A stretch of DNA of 64,000 nucleotides, taken from positions 41,970 to 105,969 of the forward strand of contig NZ_WWEQ01000002.1 of the NCBI RefSeq assembly GCF_009857845.1. The letters are read 5' to 3'. The notes under the pieces are model-generated. The model was not told the DNA's origin. It was given only the letters and a program-made list of their open reading frames with translations, and searched no databases. Origin of the DNA: Brevibacterium rongguiense (lineage in GTDB: Bacteria; Actinomycetota; Actinomycetes; Actinomycetales; Brevibacteriaceae). The position numbers and the translations under genes were made by a program. Of this stretch, positions 17,801 to 26,123 are shown piece by piece. Position 1 is the stretch's first letter. Every line of letters starts with the position of its first letter.

Positions 17801-18258
17801 ACCGGGTCATCGTGTTCAGCCAGTTCACCTCGTTCCTGCGGCATGTGCGCGATGAGCTCGACGACCAGCGCATCGAGTACGCCTACCTGGACGGGTCCGT
17901 GACGATGCGGCGCCGGGCCGCGGTCATCGACGAGTTCAAGGCCGGCAGCGCCCCCGTGTTCCTCATCAGCCTGAAGGCCGGCGGGGCCGGCCTGACCCTG
18001 ACCGAGGCCGACTACGTCTTCCTCATGGACCCCTGGTGGAACCCGGCCACAGAGGCACAGGCGATCGACCGCACCCACCGCATCGGCCAGGACAAGAACG
18101 TCATGGTCTACCGCCTGGTCGCGGAGGACACGATCGAGGAGAAGGTGCTCGCCCTCCAGGCACGCAAGGCCAAGCTCTTCGACGACCTCATGAGCGGCGG
18201 CGAGGGCTTCAGCTCCGGCTTCACCGCCGATGACCTGCGCGAGCTGTTCGGGGGCTGA
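14803..18258 (+). CDS. SWIM zinc-finger SNF2-family helicase/ATPase
   Basis: A 1151-residue protein. An N-terminal SWIM zinc finger (C86-x-C88, C94-x-H96) is followed by a roughly 500-residue middle region typical of bacterial SNF2 proteins. The ATPase has Walker A DMGLGKT (about 697-703) and DEAQ (811-814). The helicase C domain includes SLKAGGAGLTL and the DRTHRIGQ motif VI near the end. It probably translocates on DNA or remodels nucleoprotein. It stands alone, with no methylase or nuclease partner beside it, so it is not an obvious restriction or phage-defence system. Confidence 0.93.
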   Translation: MSPDPLPYVTEQAIARLVGGTVAQRGREYAGDGSVGDVEWQTPTGTLVGDVAGTGPHPYVTTVHLQAVGTAAGGSVTRYDPVRAICTCPVKVNCKHAAAVLYRVSLDAMRAQLTSALPGPGTSAPDAGPGQAGPPPLPAEAAQGTLADSHVPNAPERAAVPEWRRLLSPVVAGAPTTARAEPLALGFDLIVKPRASWFDRTAARSASFEDLAAGTPVHVAMRPLQRGKRENWIRGDLSWRTFMHASGLRAYDREQAALLGQIYRLYLADYQGYPGDGNLLNLDDFRDSLLWNLLEQASDKGVAFVGAGFVDEVEVGAAATAGLRADPDGEDLLLTPWAEIDGVELAHPLPIGTGGMAALTEAGQGRRKRADLLLAPVAEPLNPRLAALFVHGPVRVPAADREDFFTGLYPGLQSAVTVTSSSDLVELPVIADPVLQLRAEYGVNDVLMLAWSWHYSDPPRQVPVRRAGDHRRDLAFEDRVLATVRADFPAAALSDREYLTGIATAEFTVHVLPRLQSRDDVEVTIEGERPSYSELEGTPVITVETTGTERTDWFGLGIVVTLGGVNIPFGALFKALAVGHDRLMLPDKTYFRLDHPNLQQLRQLIQEAEAQGEWKPENPGISRYQLSLWDDLVQLADESTEAQAWQSSVAALRSIDDIPSAEVPGTVRTELRDYQRDGLRWLAFLYRHRLGGILADDMGLGKTLQALALIAAARLEGRGDDELVVVDEEGVVSAPPFLVVAPASVVGVWRAEARRFVPDLDVRVLDTTARKRGTSVAQAAAGADLVVTSYTLLRTDEAEFAQVEWDGLILDEAQAVKNRNSKVYRAAKKIRAPFRLAITGTPMENSLADLWSLLSLTAAGLFPSAAKFKDDYIRPIEEGIDPLRIARLRKRLRPFMLRRTKDAVAADLPEKQELIETVPLAPRHRRLYDQILQRERKKVLGLLTDMDDDSNRMIVFRSLTLLRMLALDPTVVDGIDADGVPSSKLEALLIRLEEAIEEGHRVIVFSQFTSFLRHVRDELDDQRIEYAYLDGSVTMRRRAAVIDEFKAGSAPVFLISLKAGGAGLTLTEADYVFLMDPWWNPATEAQAIDRTHRIGQDKNVMVYRLVAEDTIEEKVLALQARKAKLFDDLMSGGEGFSSGFTADDLRELFGG

Positions 18259-18294
18259 GGCACGGCCGCGGGTGCGAACGGCGAGAATGGGGCC

Positions 18295-19581
18295 ATGACC
18301 ATCCCCCCGGTGCGCCGCCCCGAGCCCGTTTCCGTCGTCCGCAACGTGCGGCCCTGGGGCGGTGCGCCCTGCGACATCGCCATCTCCGGCGACCGCATCG
18401 TCGACATCCGTCCGCATGCGCCGGGCACCGCGCAGACTCCCGCAGCCGGGGCGCCACCCGCCGGCGCCCAGGGTGCGCTCTCGCGGCACAGCGGCCCCGG
18501 TGATCCCGGTTCTGCAGTCGCCGAGGCGGTGGTCGATGGGCACGGCCTGCTCGCGCTGCCCGGCATCGTCAACGCCCACGCACACGTGGACAAGTCGTGG
18601 TGGGGGCTGCCGTGGCAGTCCTATGCGGGCGAACCGACCACCGAGGGGCGAATTGCCCACGAGCGCGCGCTGCGCGACGACCTCGGCATCCCCGGTGCGG
18701 AGCAGACCGCGCGGGTGCTCGAGCAGATGGTGTCGATGGGCACGACGGCGATCCGCACGCACGTGGACGTCGACACGGGACTCGGCCTGCGCGGCATCGA
18801 GGTCGTCCGCGCGGCCGCGGCCGCGTACGAGGGAGCGCTGGACGTGCAGATCGTCGCCTTTCCCCAGGACGGCATCCTGCGCCGTCCCGGTGTCGCGCAG
18901 CTGCTGCGCACCGCCGCGGAACAGGGGGCCGAGTGCATCGGGGGCCTCGACCCGGCCGGCATCGACCGTGACCCAGTGGGCCAGCTCGACCTCCTCACGG
19001 CCCTCGCGGCGGACACGGGCACCGGCATCGACATCCACCTCCACGACCCGGGGGAGCTGGGTGCCTTCCAGATCGAGCTGCTGTGCGACCTGACGGAGCA
19101 GCGCGGCCTGCGGGGGCGGGTGAATCTCGCCCACGCCTTCGCGCTCGCCCAGGTGGATTCGGCCCGCAGGTCAGCGCTGCTCGAGCGAATGGGCGGCCTG
19201 GGCATGACGGTGACGACGGTCGCCCCGCTGCGCCTGCCGCAGCTGCCGCACCGGGAGCTGGCGGAGCACGGAGTTCGGCTGGGCCTGGGCACCGATGGGA
19301 TCCGCGACCTGTGGAGCCCCTACGGCACGGGGGACACACTGGGGATCGCATGGCAGTTCGCGCGCGCCTCGGCGCTCAACGAGGACGGGGCGCTGCTCGA
19401 GGCGGTGCGCCTGGCCACGACCGACGGTGCGTGGGCCGTCGGGCGCGGCCCCGGGGCCCACGACCTGGTGGTCGGTGCCCGCGCCGACATCGTCCTCGTC
19501 GACGCGGTCAATCCCATGGATGCGCTGGTGCGCACGCCCGATCGCGCGGCGGTGATCGCCGGGGGCCGCCGGCTCCGCTGA
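18295..19581 (+). CDS. CodA-like amidohydrolase (cytosine deaminase superfamily)
   Basis: A 428-residue metal-dependent TIM-barrel hydrolase. Metal-site motifs are HAHVDKSW, RTHVDVD, DIHLHDPGE, NLAHAF and LGTDGIRDLWSP, the layout of cytosine deaminase and related N-acyl or isocytosine deaminases. The middle motif HLHDPGE departs from the usual HVDE of CodA, so the substrate may differ. An Ala/Pro/Gly-rich insert near residues 40-70 is odd for the family. Start: the ATG at 18295, with a -10-like GAGAAT 6 nt upstream and no ribosome site, suggests a leaderless mRNA. Confidence 0.85.
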   Translation: MTIPPVRRPEPVSVVRNVRPWGGAPCDIAISGDRIVDIRPHAPGTAQTPAAGAPPAGAQGALSRHSGPGDPGSAVAEAVVDGHGLLALPGIVNAHAHVDKSWWGLPWQSYAGEPTTEGRIAHERALRDDLGIPGAEQTARVLEQMVSMGTTAIRTHVDVDTGLGLRGIEVVRAAAAAYEGALDVQIVAFPQDGILRRPGVAQLLRTAAEQGAECIGGLDPAGIDRDPVGQLDLLTALAADTGTGIDIHLHDPGELGAFQIELLCDLTEQRGLRGRVNLAHAFALAQVDSARRSALLERMGGLGMTVTTVAPLRLPQLPHRELAEHGVRLGLGTDGIRDLWSPYGTGDTLGIAWQFARASALNEDGALLEAVRLATTDGAWAVGRGPGAHDLVVGARADIVLVDAVNPMDALVRTPDRAAVIAGGRRLR

Positions 19582-19649
19582 TCCGCATCCCGAACCAGTA
19601 GGCTTGCCTCAGTCGATGACATGGCCGCCCGGGCCGTTGGAGGGACACC

Positions 19650-20171
19650 GTGAAGCTGCTGACTGTGCGCGCCCCGCGCCTCACCACTGCGCTGTGCGCA
19701 CTGCTCCTCGCCGCGGGCGGCTCTGCCCTGGCGAGCACCGCGGAACCGGCAGTGGCCGCCCAGCCTGCCTCGGCGGCGGTTGCCGAGCACGCAGCGCAGG
19801 CGGCGGGCCTGCCCAGCGCCGAGCCGCTGGCGAAGAAGACCCAGCCCGGGCTGGGAGGCGGCCCCGGTGAAGCGCCCACACAGGAGCAGAGCACGGACAG
19901 CGACGACGGCGAGGGGCGCACCCGCGTCATCGTCATCTTCGCGCTGCTGCTGGGCGCGGTGGGCATCGGCCTGACCGTCTGGGCATTCCTCACCTGGCGC
20001 CGCGGTGACGCGCGCCCGCGGGGCCGCGGCCAGCGTCCTGCGGGTGATCAGGCCCGTGGCGGTCAGGTGCGCGATGGACAGGCCCGCACTGGTCAGGACG
20101 GCGCAGCGGCCCCGCCGCAGGTGAGCGCGGAGCACCGGGCGCGCAGCCAGAAGCCGGGCCGCAAGCACTGA
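19650..20171 (+). CDS. Signal-peptide and single-TM envelope protein of unknown function
   Basis: A 173-residue protein. The N terminus carries a Sec signal (hydrophobic residues 12-28, AxA-type cleavage around 36). Next is a short Ala/Pro-rich external stretch, an acidic STDSDDGEG motif, a TM helix at about residues 92-114, then a long basic cytoplasmic tail rich in Arg, Gly and Gln ending GRKH. The layout recalls small sortase-like or anchor proteins but there is no LPXTG. I cannot assign a function. Confidence 0.6.
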   Translation: MKLLTVRAPRLTTALCALLLAAGGSALASTAEPAVAAQPASAAVAEHAAQAAGLPSAEPLAKKTQPGLGGGPGEAPTQEQSTDSDDGEGRTRVIVIFALLLGAVGIGLTVWAFLTWRRGDARPRGRGQRPAGDQARGGQVRDGQARTGQDGAAAPPQVSAEHRARSQKPGRKH

Positions 20172-20288
20172 GGGCGCCCCGCGCGGTTGTTGCGAGCCTG
20201 GAACAAGCCTGCAACCCGGTGCGGAGCGGTCTTCGAGAGTCTGAGGGTGTCAGAGAAATTCCGGCACCACCGGACTTTGGAGGACATC

Positions 20289-20678
20289 ATGGCACGCACC
20301 TGGAAGACCGCACTGGCAGGCATCGGCGCCGCCGCAGCCCTGGGCATCACCGGCGCGATGATGGGCGGTGGCCCCGCCTCGGCGAACAGCTTTTCGGATA
20401 CCGATCAGCTGCCGTCGAAATACAGCCCGACGTTCACCTACAACGACGCCGACGACGCCTTCTGCGCGCAGGCCGGCGGATGGAACTACCACGTTGTCCT
20501 GAAGCCGCAAAACGGGGTGGGGCCGAGTGTCGACGCCCATATCGCGGCATGGGACCAGCAGTGCTGGAGCCTGGAGACGGCCTATGAGGACACCGAGTAC
20601 TCCTTCATCGCCATCGGCCTGGGGGACAGCGGCGAGGCCACCGGCGATGTCATCTCGCGGGATTCGTTCTACAGCTGA
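20289..20678 (+). CDS. Small secreted protein of unknown function
   Basis: A 129-residue protein with a signal peptide (MARTWKT, hydrophobic to about residue 28, cleavage near ASA-N). The mature domain of about 96 residues is acidic and aromatic, with two cysteines (FCAQAGGW, QQCWSLE) likely forming a disulfide. The start at 20289 follows TTGGAGGA; the longer upstream frame has no signal. A strong terminator hairpin follows. No family recognised. Confidence 0.75.
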   Translation: MARTWKTALAGIGAAAALGITGAMMGGGPASANSFSDTDQLPSKYSPTFTYNDADDAFCAQAGGWNYHVVLKPQNGVGPSVDAHIAAWDQQCWSLETAYEDTEYSFIAIGLGDSGEATGDVISRDSFYS

Positions 20679-20739
20679 GAACGCGGACGCAGTGCCGGCC
20701 GCACCCCGTCCAGGGTGAGCGGTCCGCGCTGACACCGAG

Positions 20740-20773
20740 AAGAGGGGCCCGACCTCCAGGTCGGGTCCCTCTT
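20740..20773. terminator. Bidirectional terminator hairpin
   Basis: AAGAGGG...CCCTCTT outer arms and an inner CCCGACCT/AGGTCGGG stem form a 15-bp, near-perfect hairpin with loop CC. It lies between the secreted-protein gene and the convergent serine hydrolase gene. Confidence 0.85.
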
Positions 20774-20805
20774 CATTCGTGCGGGCACCTTCGCGCTGCG
20801 CGCGT

Positions 20806-21633
20806 TCATTCCTGGAGGTGTTGGCGCACCTGCTCGCCGATGCGCCGCATGGCCGCGAGGACCTCATCCCGGGGGTCGCCGTGGGCACCCGCACCGGCCG
20901 CCGTGCCCGGGTCATCCCAATTGGCGAGGACCGCGTACGCGAGAGCGCGCTCACCCGCGCGCACGCACCCCACATCGATCCGCGCCGTCTCGATGGTTCC
21001 AGTCTTGTTCCACAGGGCGACCCCGCGGTCGGCGAAGCCGTGTGCCAGCGGATCGAGGCCGAAGGCCCCCGCGGTCATGGACAGGTCCGCATCGGCGCTC
21101 AGCCAGCCCCGCAGGCGTGCCGAGACTGCAGGGCTGACGAGCTCACCGGTCTCGATGCGGGCGCAGGCGGCGGCGAGTTCCGCTGCCGTTCCCGTCGACA
21201 GGGCGGGAGGATGCTCAGGCCCGCGGTCATCGCGGACGAAGTCGTGCAGCCCGGACTTTTCGAACCCCAGCCGACGGGTCAGCGCCGCCACGGCCGGCAC
21301 ACCCACCCGGCGCAGCAGCATGTTCGTGGCCATGTTGTCGCTGAAGGCGCCCACCAGCACCGCGAGGTCGGCAGCGCTCTGCTCCTGCTGGCCGAACAGG
21401 TAGAGGATCCCCGAATCGGCGATCCGATCCCCCGGCGTGGGGGCCAGCACCTCCGCGGGATCGAGGGCGCCCTCCTCGAAGCGCCGCGCGACCTCCGCCA
21501 AGAGGAAGATCTTGCCGACGCTCGCGGTGTTGAGCACGCGCTGGGGTTCGTGCTCGGCAAGCACGGGACCGCCTGCCTCGTCGATCCGCACGGACCACCG
21601 GATGCCGCGAGTGGGCAGGTCGAGTTCGATCAT
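20806..21633 (-). CDS. Class A beta-lactamase-like serine hydrolase
   Basis: A 275-residue protein with the three family motifs in order: S-V-G-K (TASVGKIF, the SxxK nucleophile), SDN (AFSDNMAT) and KTG (NKTGTIE). The ATG at 21631-21633 gives a normal start; a longer frame to 21789 adds an unrelated-looking segment. With either start there is no signal peptide, unusual for a true beta-lactamase, so a cytoplasmic peptidase or esterase role is as likely as drug resistance. It converges with the secreted-protein gene. Confidence 0.82.
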   Translation of the reverse strand: MIELDLPTRGIRWSVRIDEAGGPVLAEHEPQRVLNTASVGKIFLLAEVARRFEEGALDPAEVLAPTPGDRIADSGILYLFGQQEQSAADLAVLVGAFSDNMATNMLLRRVGVPAVAALTRRLGFEKSGLHDFVRDDRGPEHPPALSTGTAAELAAACARIETGELVSPAVSARLRGWLSADADLSMTAGAFGLDPLAHGFADRGVALWNKTGTIETARIDVGCVRAGERALAYAVLANWDDPGTAAGAGAHGDPRDEVLAAMRRIGEQVRQHLQE

Positions 21634-21927
21634 GGCGCCTCCGTCGTCGTGGGTGCACCATCCTGCCAGCCCGGGCGTCGAGGAACCGACGGGGCCCGCC
21701 GCGCCGCGCGCCGGACTGCGAATTTCGAAGTACGACTGGAAGTCGAGATGACGGGTAAAGCCCCAGGTGAGCGGGTCATTTGCGCTCACCGGTGAGGTTG
21801 GCAGGCGCGGCTGGCGGCAGGGGGCGTTGTTGACCCGCGGAACTCGAATCCGTAGCGTCGTGAGACGGACGACACATTTTCAGCGCCGTCGGCGACCAGC
21901 GGGCGGCACGACTTCCCGGAGGTCTTC

Positions 21928-23328
21928 GTGAGCAGTCCAGCCGCCCAGCCCCACTCCCCATCGCCCGGTTCGGGGCCAGCGCACAGCGCCGCCGGGAAGG
22001 AGCCGGACCTGCGCACGGTGCGCAAGGCCGTCGCGGCCTCGGCGATCGGCAACGCCACCGAGTGGTTCGACTACGGCATGTTCGCCGTCTCGACGGCCTA
22101 CATCACCGCCCACTTCTTCCCTGGCGAGCACGGCCAGCTGGCCACGCTGCTCACCTTCGCCGTCTCCTTCGTCTGCCGCCCGCTGGGCGGCATGGTGTGG
22201 GGCCCGCTGGGCGATCGCATCGGGCGCAAGAGCATCCTCGCCATGACCATCCTGCTCATGGCCGGGGCCACGTTCCTCATCGGCGTGACGCCCAGCGTCG
22301 CGACGATCGGCGTGGCAGCGCCCATCATCCTCATCCTCCTGCGCATCGTCCAGGGCTTCTCGTCCGGCGGTGAGTACGGCGGCGCCGCCACGTTCATGGC
22401 CGAGCACGCCCCGGACAAGCGGCGCGGGTTCTACGGCAGCTTCCTGGAGTTCGGCACCATGGCCGGCTTCGCCCTGGGCTCGCTCATCGTGCTCCTGGGC
22501 GAGTTGACGATCGGCTCGGACGCCATGATGGCGTGGGGCTGGCGCGTGCCGTTCCTGCTGGCGGGCCCCATGGGCCTCATCGGCCTATACCTGCGCATGC
22601 GCCTGGGGGAGTCGCCCGTCTTCGCGGAGCTCGAGGAGCAGAACCGCGAGACGCAGACCGTGGGCGGGGTCTACGAGGAGCTCTTCACCCACCACCTCAA
22701 GCAGGTGCTCATCATGGCCGGCCTCGTCACCGCCGTGAACGTCGTGAACTACACGCTGCTGTCCTACATGCCCACGTACCTGGGCTCCGAGGTGGGCCTC
22801 GACCAGACCACGACGCTGACCATCATGTTCATCGCCCAGTTCGCCATGATGATCGTCATGCCGTTCGGCGGCGCGCTCTCGGACAGGGTGGGCCGCAAGC
22901 CCATGTGGTTCTTCTCCCTCATCGGGCTCATCGTGTTCTCCGTCCCCATGTACATGCTCATGGCCAACGGCTTCATCTGGGCGCTCCTGGGCTTCGCGGT
23001 CCTGGGCCTGCTCTACATCCCCCAGCTGTCGTCGATCTCCGCGACCTTCCCGGCCATGTTCCCCACCCACGTGCGCTTCGCCGGCTTCGCCATCACGTAC
23101 AACGTGGCCACGGCGGCGTTCGGCGGCACCGCGCCGGCGGCCAACGACTTCCTCATCGACAAGACGGGCAGCCCGCTCGTGCCGGCGTTCTACATGATGG
23201 CGGCGTGCGTGATCGGCCTCGTGGCCACCTTCTTCATGAAGGAGACGAAGGCGGCCTCGCTGCGCGGCACCCAGGTGCCGGAGACCGGGGTGGCGCCCAC
23301 CGTCGACGGCGAGCCCGTCGCCCGCTGA
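21928..23328 (+). CDS. MFS metabolite:H+ symporter (ProP/MHS type)
   Basis: A 466-residue 12-TM transporter. Family marks are GNATEWFDYGMF near TM1, the loop motif GPLGDRIGRKS after TM2, and RIVQGFSSGGEYGG in TM4-5, all typical of the MHS group that moves proline, betaine, ectoine, citrate or similar solutes. The start is GTG at 21928 after GGAGG. It lies about 270 bp from the end of the convergent DoeA-like operon; uptake of a compatible solute feeding that operon is a reasonable inference but not proven. Confidence 0.88.
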   Translation: MSSPAAQPHSPSPGSGPAHSAAGKEPDLRTVRKAVAASAIGNATEWFDYGMFAVSTAYITAHFFPGEHGQLATLLTFAVSFVCRPLGGMVWGPLGDRIGRKSILAMTILLMAGATFLIGVTPSVATIGVAAPIILILLRIVQGFSSGGEYGGAATFMAEHAPDKRRGFYGSFLEFGTMAGFALGSLIVLLGELTIGSDAMMAWGWRVPFLLAGPMGLIGLYLRMRLGESPVFAELEEQNRETQTVGGVYEELFTHHLKQVLIMAGLVTAVNVVNYTLLSYMPTYLGSEVGLDQTTTLTIMFIAQFAMMIVMPFGGALSDRVGRKPMWFFSLIGLIVFSVPMYMLMANGFIWALLGFAVLGLLYIPQLSSISATFPAMFPTHVRFAGFAITYNVATAAFGGTAPAANDFLIDKTGSPLVPAFYMMAACVIGLVATFFMKETKAASLRGTQVPETGVAPTVDGEPVAR

Positions 23329-23399
23329 CGCGGCAGCCCGCCCCGGCACGTCTTCCGGAGTAGTCATCGCACCCGAGGCGCCGGCCGGCCGCGCTCGGC

Positions 23400-23413
23400 C
23401 CGCACCTCGGGCG
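23400..23413 (+). repeat. Interspersed intergenic 14-mer, copy 3
   Basis: CCGCACCTCGGGCG in the gap after the MHS transporter gene, flanked by inverted GC-rich CGAGGCG steps. Confidence 0.6.
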
Positions 23414-23594
23414 CTCCTCCGCCGCCGAGGCGCGGGCGGGCACGGCGCCGCCCGTGCCCGAACGCGCGCGGTCAGGTCAGTGGGCGCTGGGCCACGGTCA
23501 TGTCCGCCGTGCGCCGGCCACGCGCGGCGGCCCGAAGCGGCCGCCACACGTGGCAGCGTCTGGTCGCCGATGCCCGCCGGCCCCGGATGCGGGG

Positions 23595-24824
23595 TCAGGC
23601 GAGAGTGCGCAGCGCGAGGAGCGCATAGGCGCGCGCGGCCGCGAGGAGGTCGTCGACCTCGACGCGCTCGTCGACCTGGTGCGCCTGCGCGTTGAGGTCG
23701 CCGGGCCCCAGGACCACCGTGGGCACCCCCAGGTCGCGATCGATGAAGCCACCGTCGCAGGCGGCGGTCCACCCGCTCAGCCGCGGTTCGCGGCCCACCG
23801 CCCGCAGCGCCGCACCGGCCGCAGCCGTGAGCGGATGGTCCGCGGCGGTGCGGAAACCGGGCATGAACATGGCCTCCTCCACCTCCACGGCGATCCCGTC
23901 GCCGGTGATCCCCGCCGCCTCGATGCGGCGCACGAGCTCGACGCGGATGGCCTCCGGGTCCTCACCGGGCAGCAGGCGCCGATCGGCGGTGAGGTTGCAG
24001 TGCGCGGGCACGGTGGTGGTGGCCTGGCCGCCCTCGATCGTGCCGACGTTCCACGTGCCGGCGCCGATGAGATCCTCGGGAGCCGCTGCCAGGGCCGCAT
24101 GGTCGGCGCGGATGAGGTCGACGATCCGCGCGGCGGCGTCGATGGCGTTGCGCCCGTCCTCGGGCCGGCCGGAGTGGGCCGGAACGCCGCGCACGCGGAT
24201 GCGGAAGTACGCATCCCCGCGGCAGGCGATGACCGTCTCGAGGTTCGTGGGCTCCGCGACGACGCAGCCGGCCCACCGCCGGCGCCGGCCGGCCGGCAGC
24301 GCGCTCTCCTGCGCGACGTAGGCGCGGATGCCCAGATCCAGGTCCTCCTCGTCCACCGTGCACACGAGGGACACGGGGCCCGACAGCGCGACCCCCTCCT
24401 CACGCAGGGCGGACATGGCGGCGAGGACCGCGGCGAGACCGCCCTTCATATCGCAGGCGCCGCGCCCGGTGATCCGGCCGCCGGCCACGGTGGCCGCGAA
24501 CGGGTCGCCGGTCCAGCCGGTGCCCGCCGGGACCACATCGGAGTGGCCGAGGAACATGAGGCCTGGCCCCTTGCCGCCCGGCAGGTCGACGGTGAGATTG
24601 GGCCGGCCGGGGGCCACCTCCTCGGTCTTGGATGCGAGGCCGGCGGCGGCCGCGGCGATGGTGAGCGCGTCGACGCTGCCCTGCTCGTCACCGGGCGGAT
24701 TCTCGCCGCCGGCGTTGACGAACTGGACCGTGAGGGCGGTGAGCGCAGCGGGGTCTATGCGCTCGAGCACCCGCGCCTCGGCCGCGGTGATGGGTGCCCC
24801 GGGCGCGGCGGACGGCCCGGTCAC
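23595..24824 (-). CDS. M20-family metallo-deacylase (ArgE/DapE type)
   Basis: A 409-residue di-zinc hydrolase of the ArgE/DapE/CPG2 family. Metal and catalytic residues are visible: H94-x-D96 (GHSDVVPAG), D125 (GACDMKGG) and E159-E160 (TVDEEDLD), with a lid domain in the middle. The start is a GTG overlapping the aminotransferase stop (GTGA), which ties it into one operon. In the operon context it could remove the acetyl group from N-acetyl-diaminobutyrate, the step normally done by DoeB of another family. ArgE-like or peptidase activity is the alternative. Confidence 0.88.
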   Translation of the reverse strand: MTGPSAAPGAPITAAEARVLERIDPAALTALTVQFVNAGGENPPGDEQGSVDALTIAAAAAGLASKTEEVAPGRPNLTVDLPGGKGPGLMFLGHSDVVPAGTGWTGDPFAATVAGGRITGRGACDMKGGLAAVLAAMSALREEGVALSGPVSLVCTVDEEDLDLGIRAYVAQESALPAGRRRRWAGCVVAEPTNLETVIACRGDAYFRIRVRGVPAHSGRPEDGRNAIDAAARIVDLIRADHAALAAAPEDLIGAGTWNVGTIEGGQATTTVPAHCNLTADRRLLPGEDPEAIRVELVRRIEAAGITGDGIAVEVEEAMFMPGFRTAADHPLTAAAGAALRAVGREPRLSGWTAACDGGFIDRDLGVPTVVLGPGDLNAQAHQVDERVEVDDLLAAARAYALLALRTLA

Positions 24825-26119
24825 GGGCGCTGTCCGACCGCGTCGAGGGCACCGGCCAGGCGCGCGACGCCCTCCTCGATCCGCTCGGGGCTCGATGAGG
24901 CGAAGCACAGGCGCGCGGCATTGCGGAACTGGCGCGAGGGGCTCAGCGCGGCGCCCGGGATGAACGCGACGCCCCGGGCCAGCGCCGTCTCGAACAGCGC
25001 CTCCGTGTCCACCCCCGCGTCCTCGCCCTGGAGCGTCAGCCACAGGAAGAAGCCGCCCTCCGGGTCCGTGGTGCGTGCGCGCTCGCCGAGCACCCGGCCG
25101 ATCGCTGCGACCATGGCGTCCTTGCGCGCGTGGTATTCGCGGCGCAGCCGCGCCAGGTGGTCCGCGTAGCCGCCGCCGGTGACGAAGCGGGAGACCATGT
25201 GCTGGGCGGGCACGTTCGTGCAGGAGTCCATGGTCTGCTTCGCATTGCCGATGAGCGTGCGCAGGCGCGCGTCCGCGTCCACCCACCCCACGCGCAGCCC
25301 TGGCGCGATGACCTTGGAGAACGTGCGCACGGAGAAGACCTGGGGGTCCTGGGGGCTGAGCGCGGAGAACGAGGGCACGTGCTCGCCGGAGAAGCGCAGA
25401 TCGCCGTAGGGGTCGTCGTCGATGATGACGGAGCCCCAGCGGTGGGCGAGGTCGAGCAGCTTGCGCCGGCGCTCCTCGGACAGCGTGGTCCCGGAGGGGT
25501 TCTGGAAGTTCGGGATGACGTAGATGGCCTTGGGCACGCGGTCGAGTTCGCCGACGATGGCCTCGAACGCGTCGACGTCCATGCCGTGCTGGTCCATGGG
25601 GATCTCGAGGAGGTCCGCCCCGTAGGCGAACGCGGTGGCCGAGCCGTTCGTGTAGGTGGGCGACTCGACGGCCACGAGGTCGCCGGGGGAGACGAAGAGC
25701 TTGAAGGCGAGGTCCAGGCCCTGCATGCCGCCCGCGGTCACGCTGATGCGCTCCGCCGAGGTGGGGGCGCCATCGGAGTCCGCGAGGCCCAGGATCGCCT
25801 CGATGAGGTCCGGCTCTCCCTCCGTGGCGCCGTAGCCGAAGGACTCGACGGTCAGCGCCTCACCGGCCAGGGCCTTGAGCTCCTCGGTGGGGATGACCTC
25901 TGCCGCGGGCGCGCCCATCCCGAAGCGCACGATGTCGTGGCGCTGGGCGGCGATGAGGCTCGTGGAGGAGTCGATGACGGAGCCCACGAACCCGTCCGGG
26001 CCTCCGGCCAGGGGGAACTTGCCGTGGGCCGCCGCGCCGCTGAGCCCCGCCGTGGGCGCGGTGGCCGCATCGACGAGGCTCTTGACGGTGGTGATGAGGG
26101 GGTGGGTGGCGCTGCTCAT
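24821..26119 (-). CDS. PLP aminotransferase, class I/II (2-aminoadipate/MocR-core type)
   Basis: A 432-residue fold-type-I transaminase. The PLP lysine is K269 (TFSKVIAPGLRVGW). The pyrophosphate and ring-binding segments TAGGMQGLD, NFQNPSG and IDDDPYGDLRF are clear, and the C terminus is complete. There is no DNA-binding domain, so it is an enzyme rather than a MocR regulator. It starts 4 nt after the DoeA-like gene and overlaps the M20 gene. In an ectoine route it would take the DoeD position (diaminobutyrate to aspartate semialdehyde), although DoeD is usually class III. Confidence 0.88.
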   Translation of the reverse strand: MSSATHPLITTVKSLVDAATAPTAGLSGAAAHGKFPLAGGPDGFVGSVIDSSTSLIAAQRHDIVRFGMGAPAAEVIPTEELKALAGEALTVESFGYGATEGEPDLIEAILGLADSDGAPTSAERISVTAGGMQGLDLAFKLFVSPGDLVAVESPTYTNGSATAFAYGADLLEIPMDQHGMDVDAFEAIVGELDRVPKAIYVIPNFQNPSGTTLSEERRRKLLDLAHRWGSVIIDDDPYGDLRFSGEHVPSFSALSPQDPQVFSVRTFSKVIAPGLRVGWVDADARLRTLIGNAKQTMDSCTNVPAQHMVSRFVTGGGYADHLARLRREYHARKDAMVAAIGRVLGERARTTDPEGGFFLWLTLQGEDAGVDTEALFETALARGVAFIPGAALSPSRQFRNAARLCFASSSPERIEEGVARLAGALDAVGQRP

Positions 26120-26123
26120 GCTC

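Noticed and set aside
14626..19134. A 1500-codon open frame on the minus strand opposite the SNF2 and amidohydrolase genes
   Set aside because: It spans two unrelated real genes, has no start signal and no recognisable domain; GC-driven shadow.
20806..21633. Calling the serine hydrolase a resistance beta-lactamase
   Set aside because: Motifs fit class A, but there is no signal peptide and no check of the class A Glu166 context; activity cannot be assumed.
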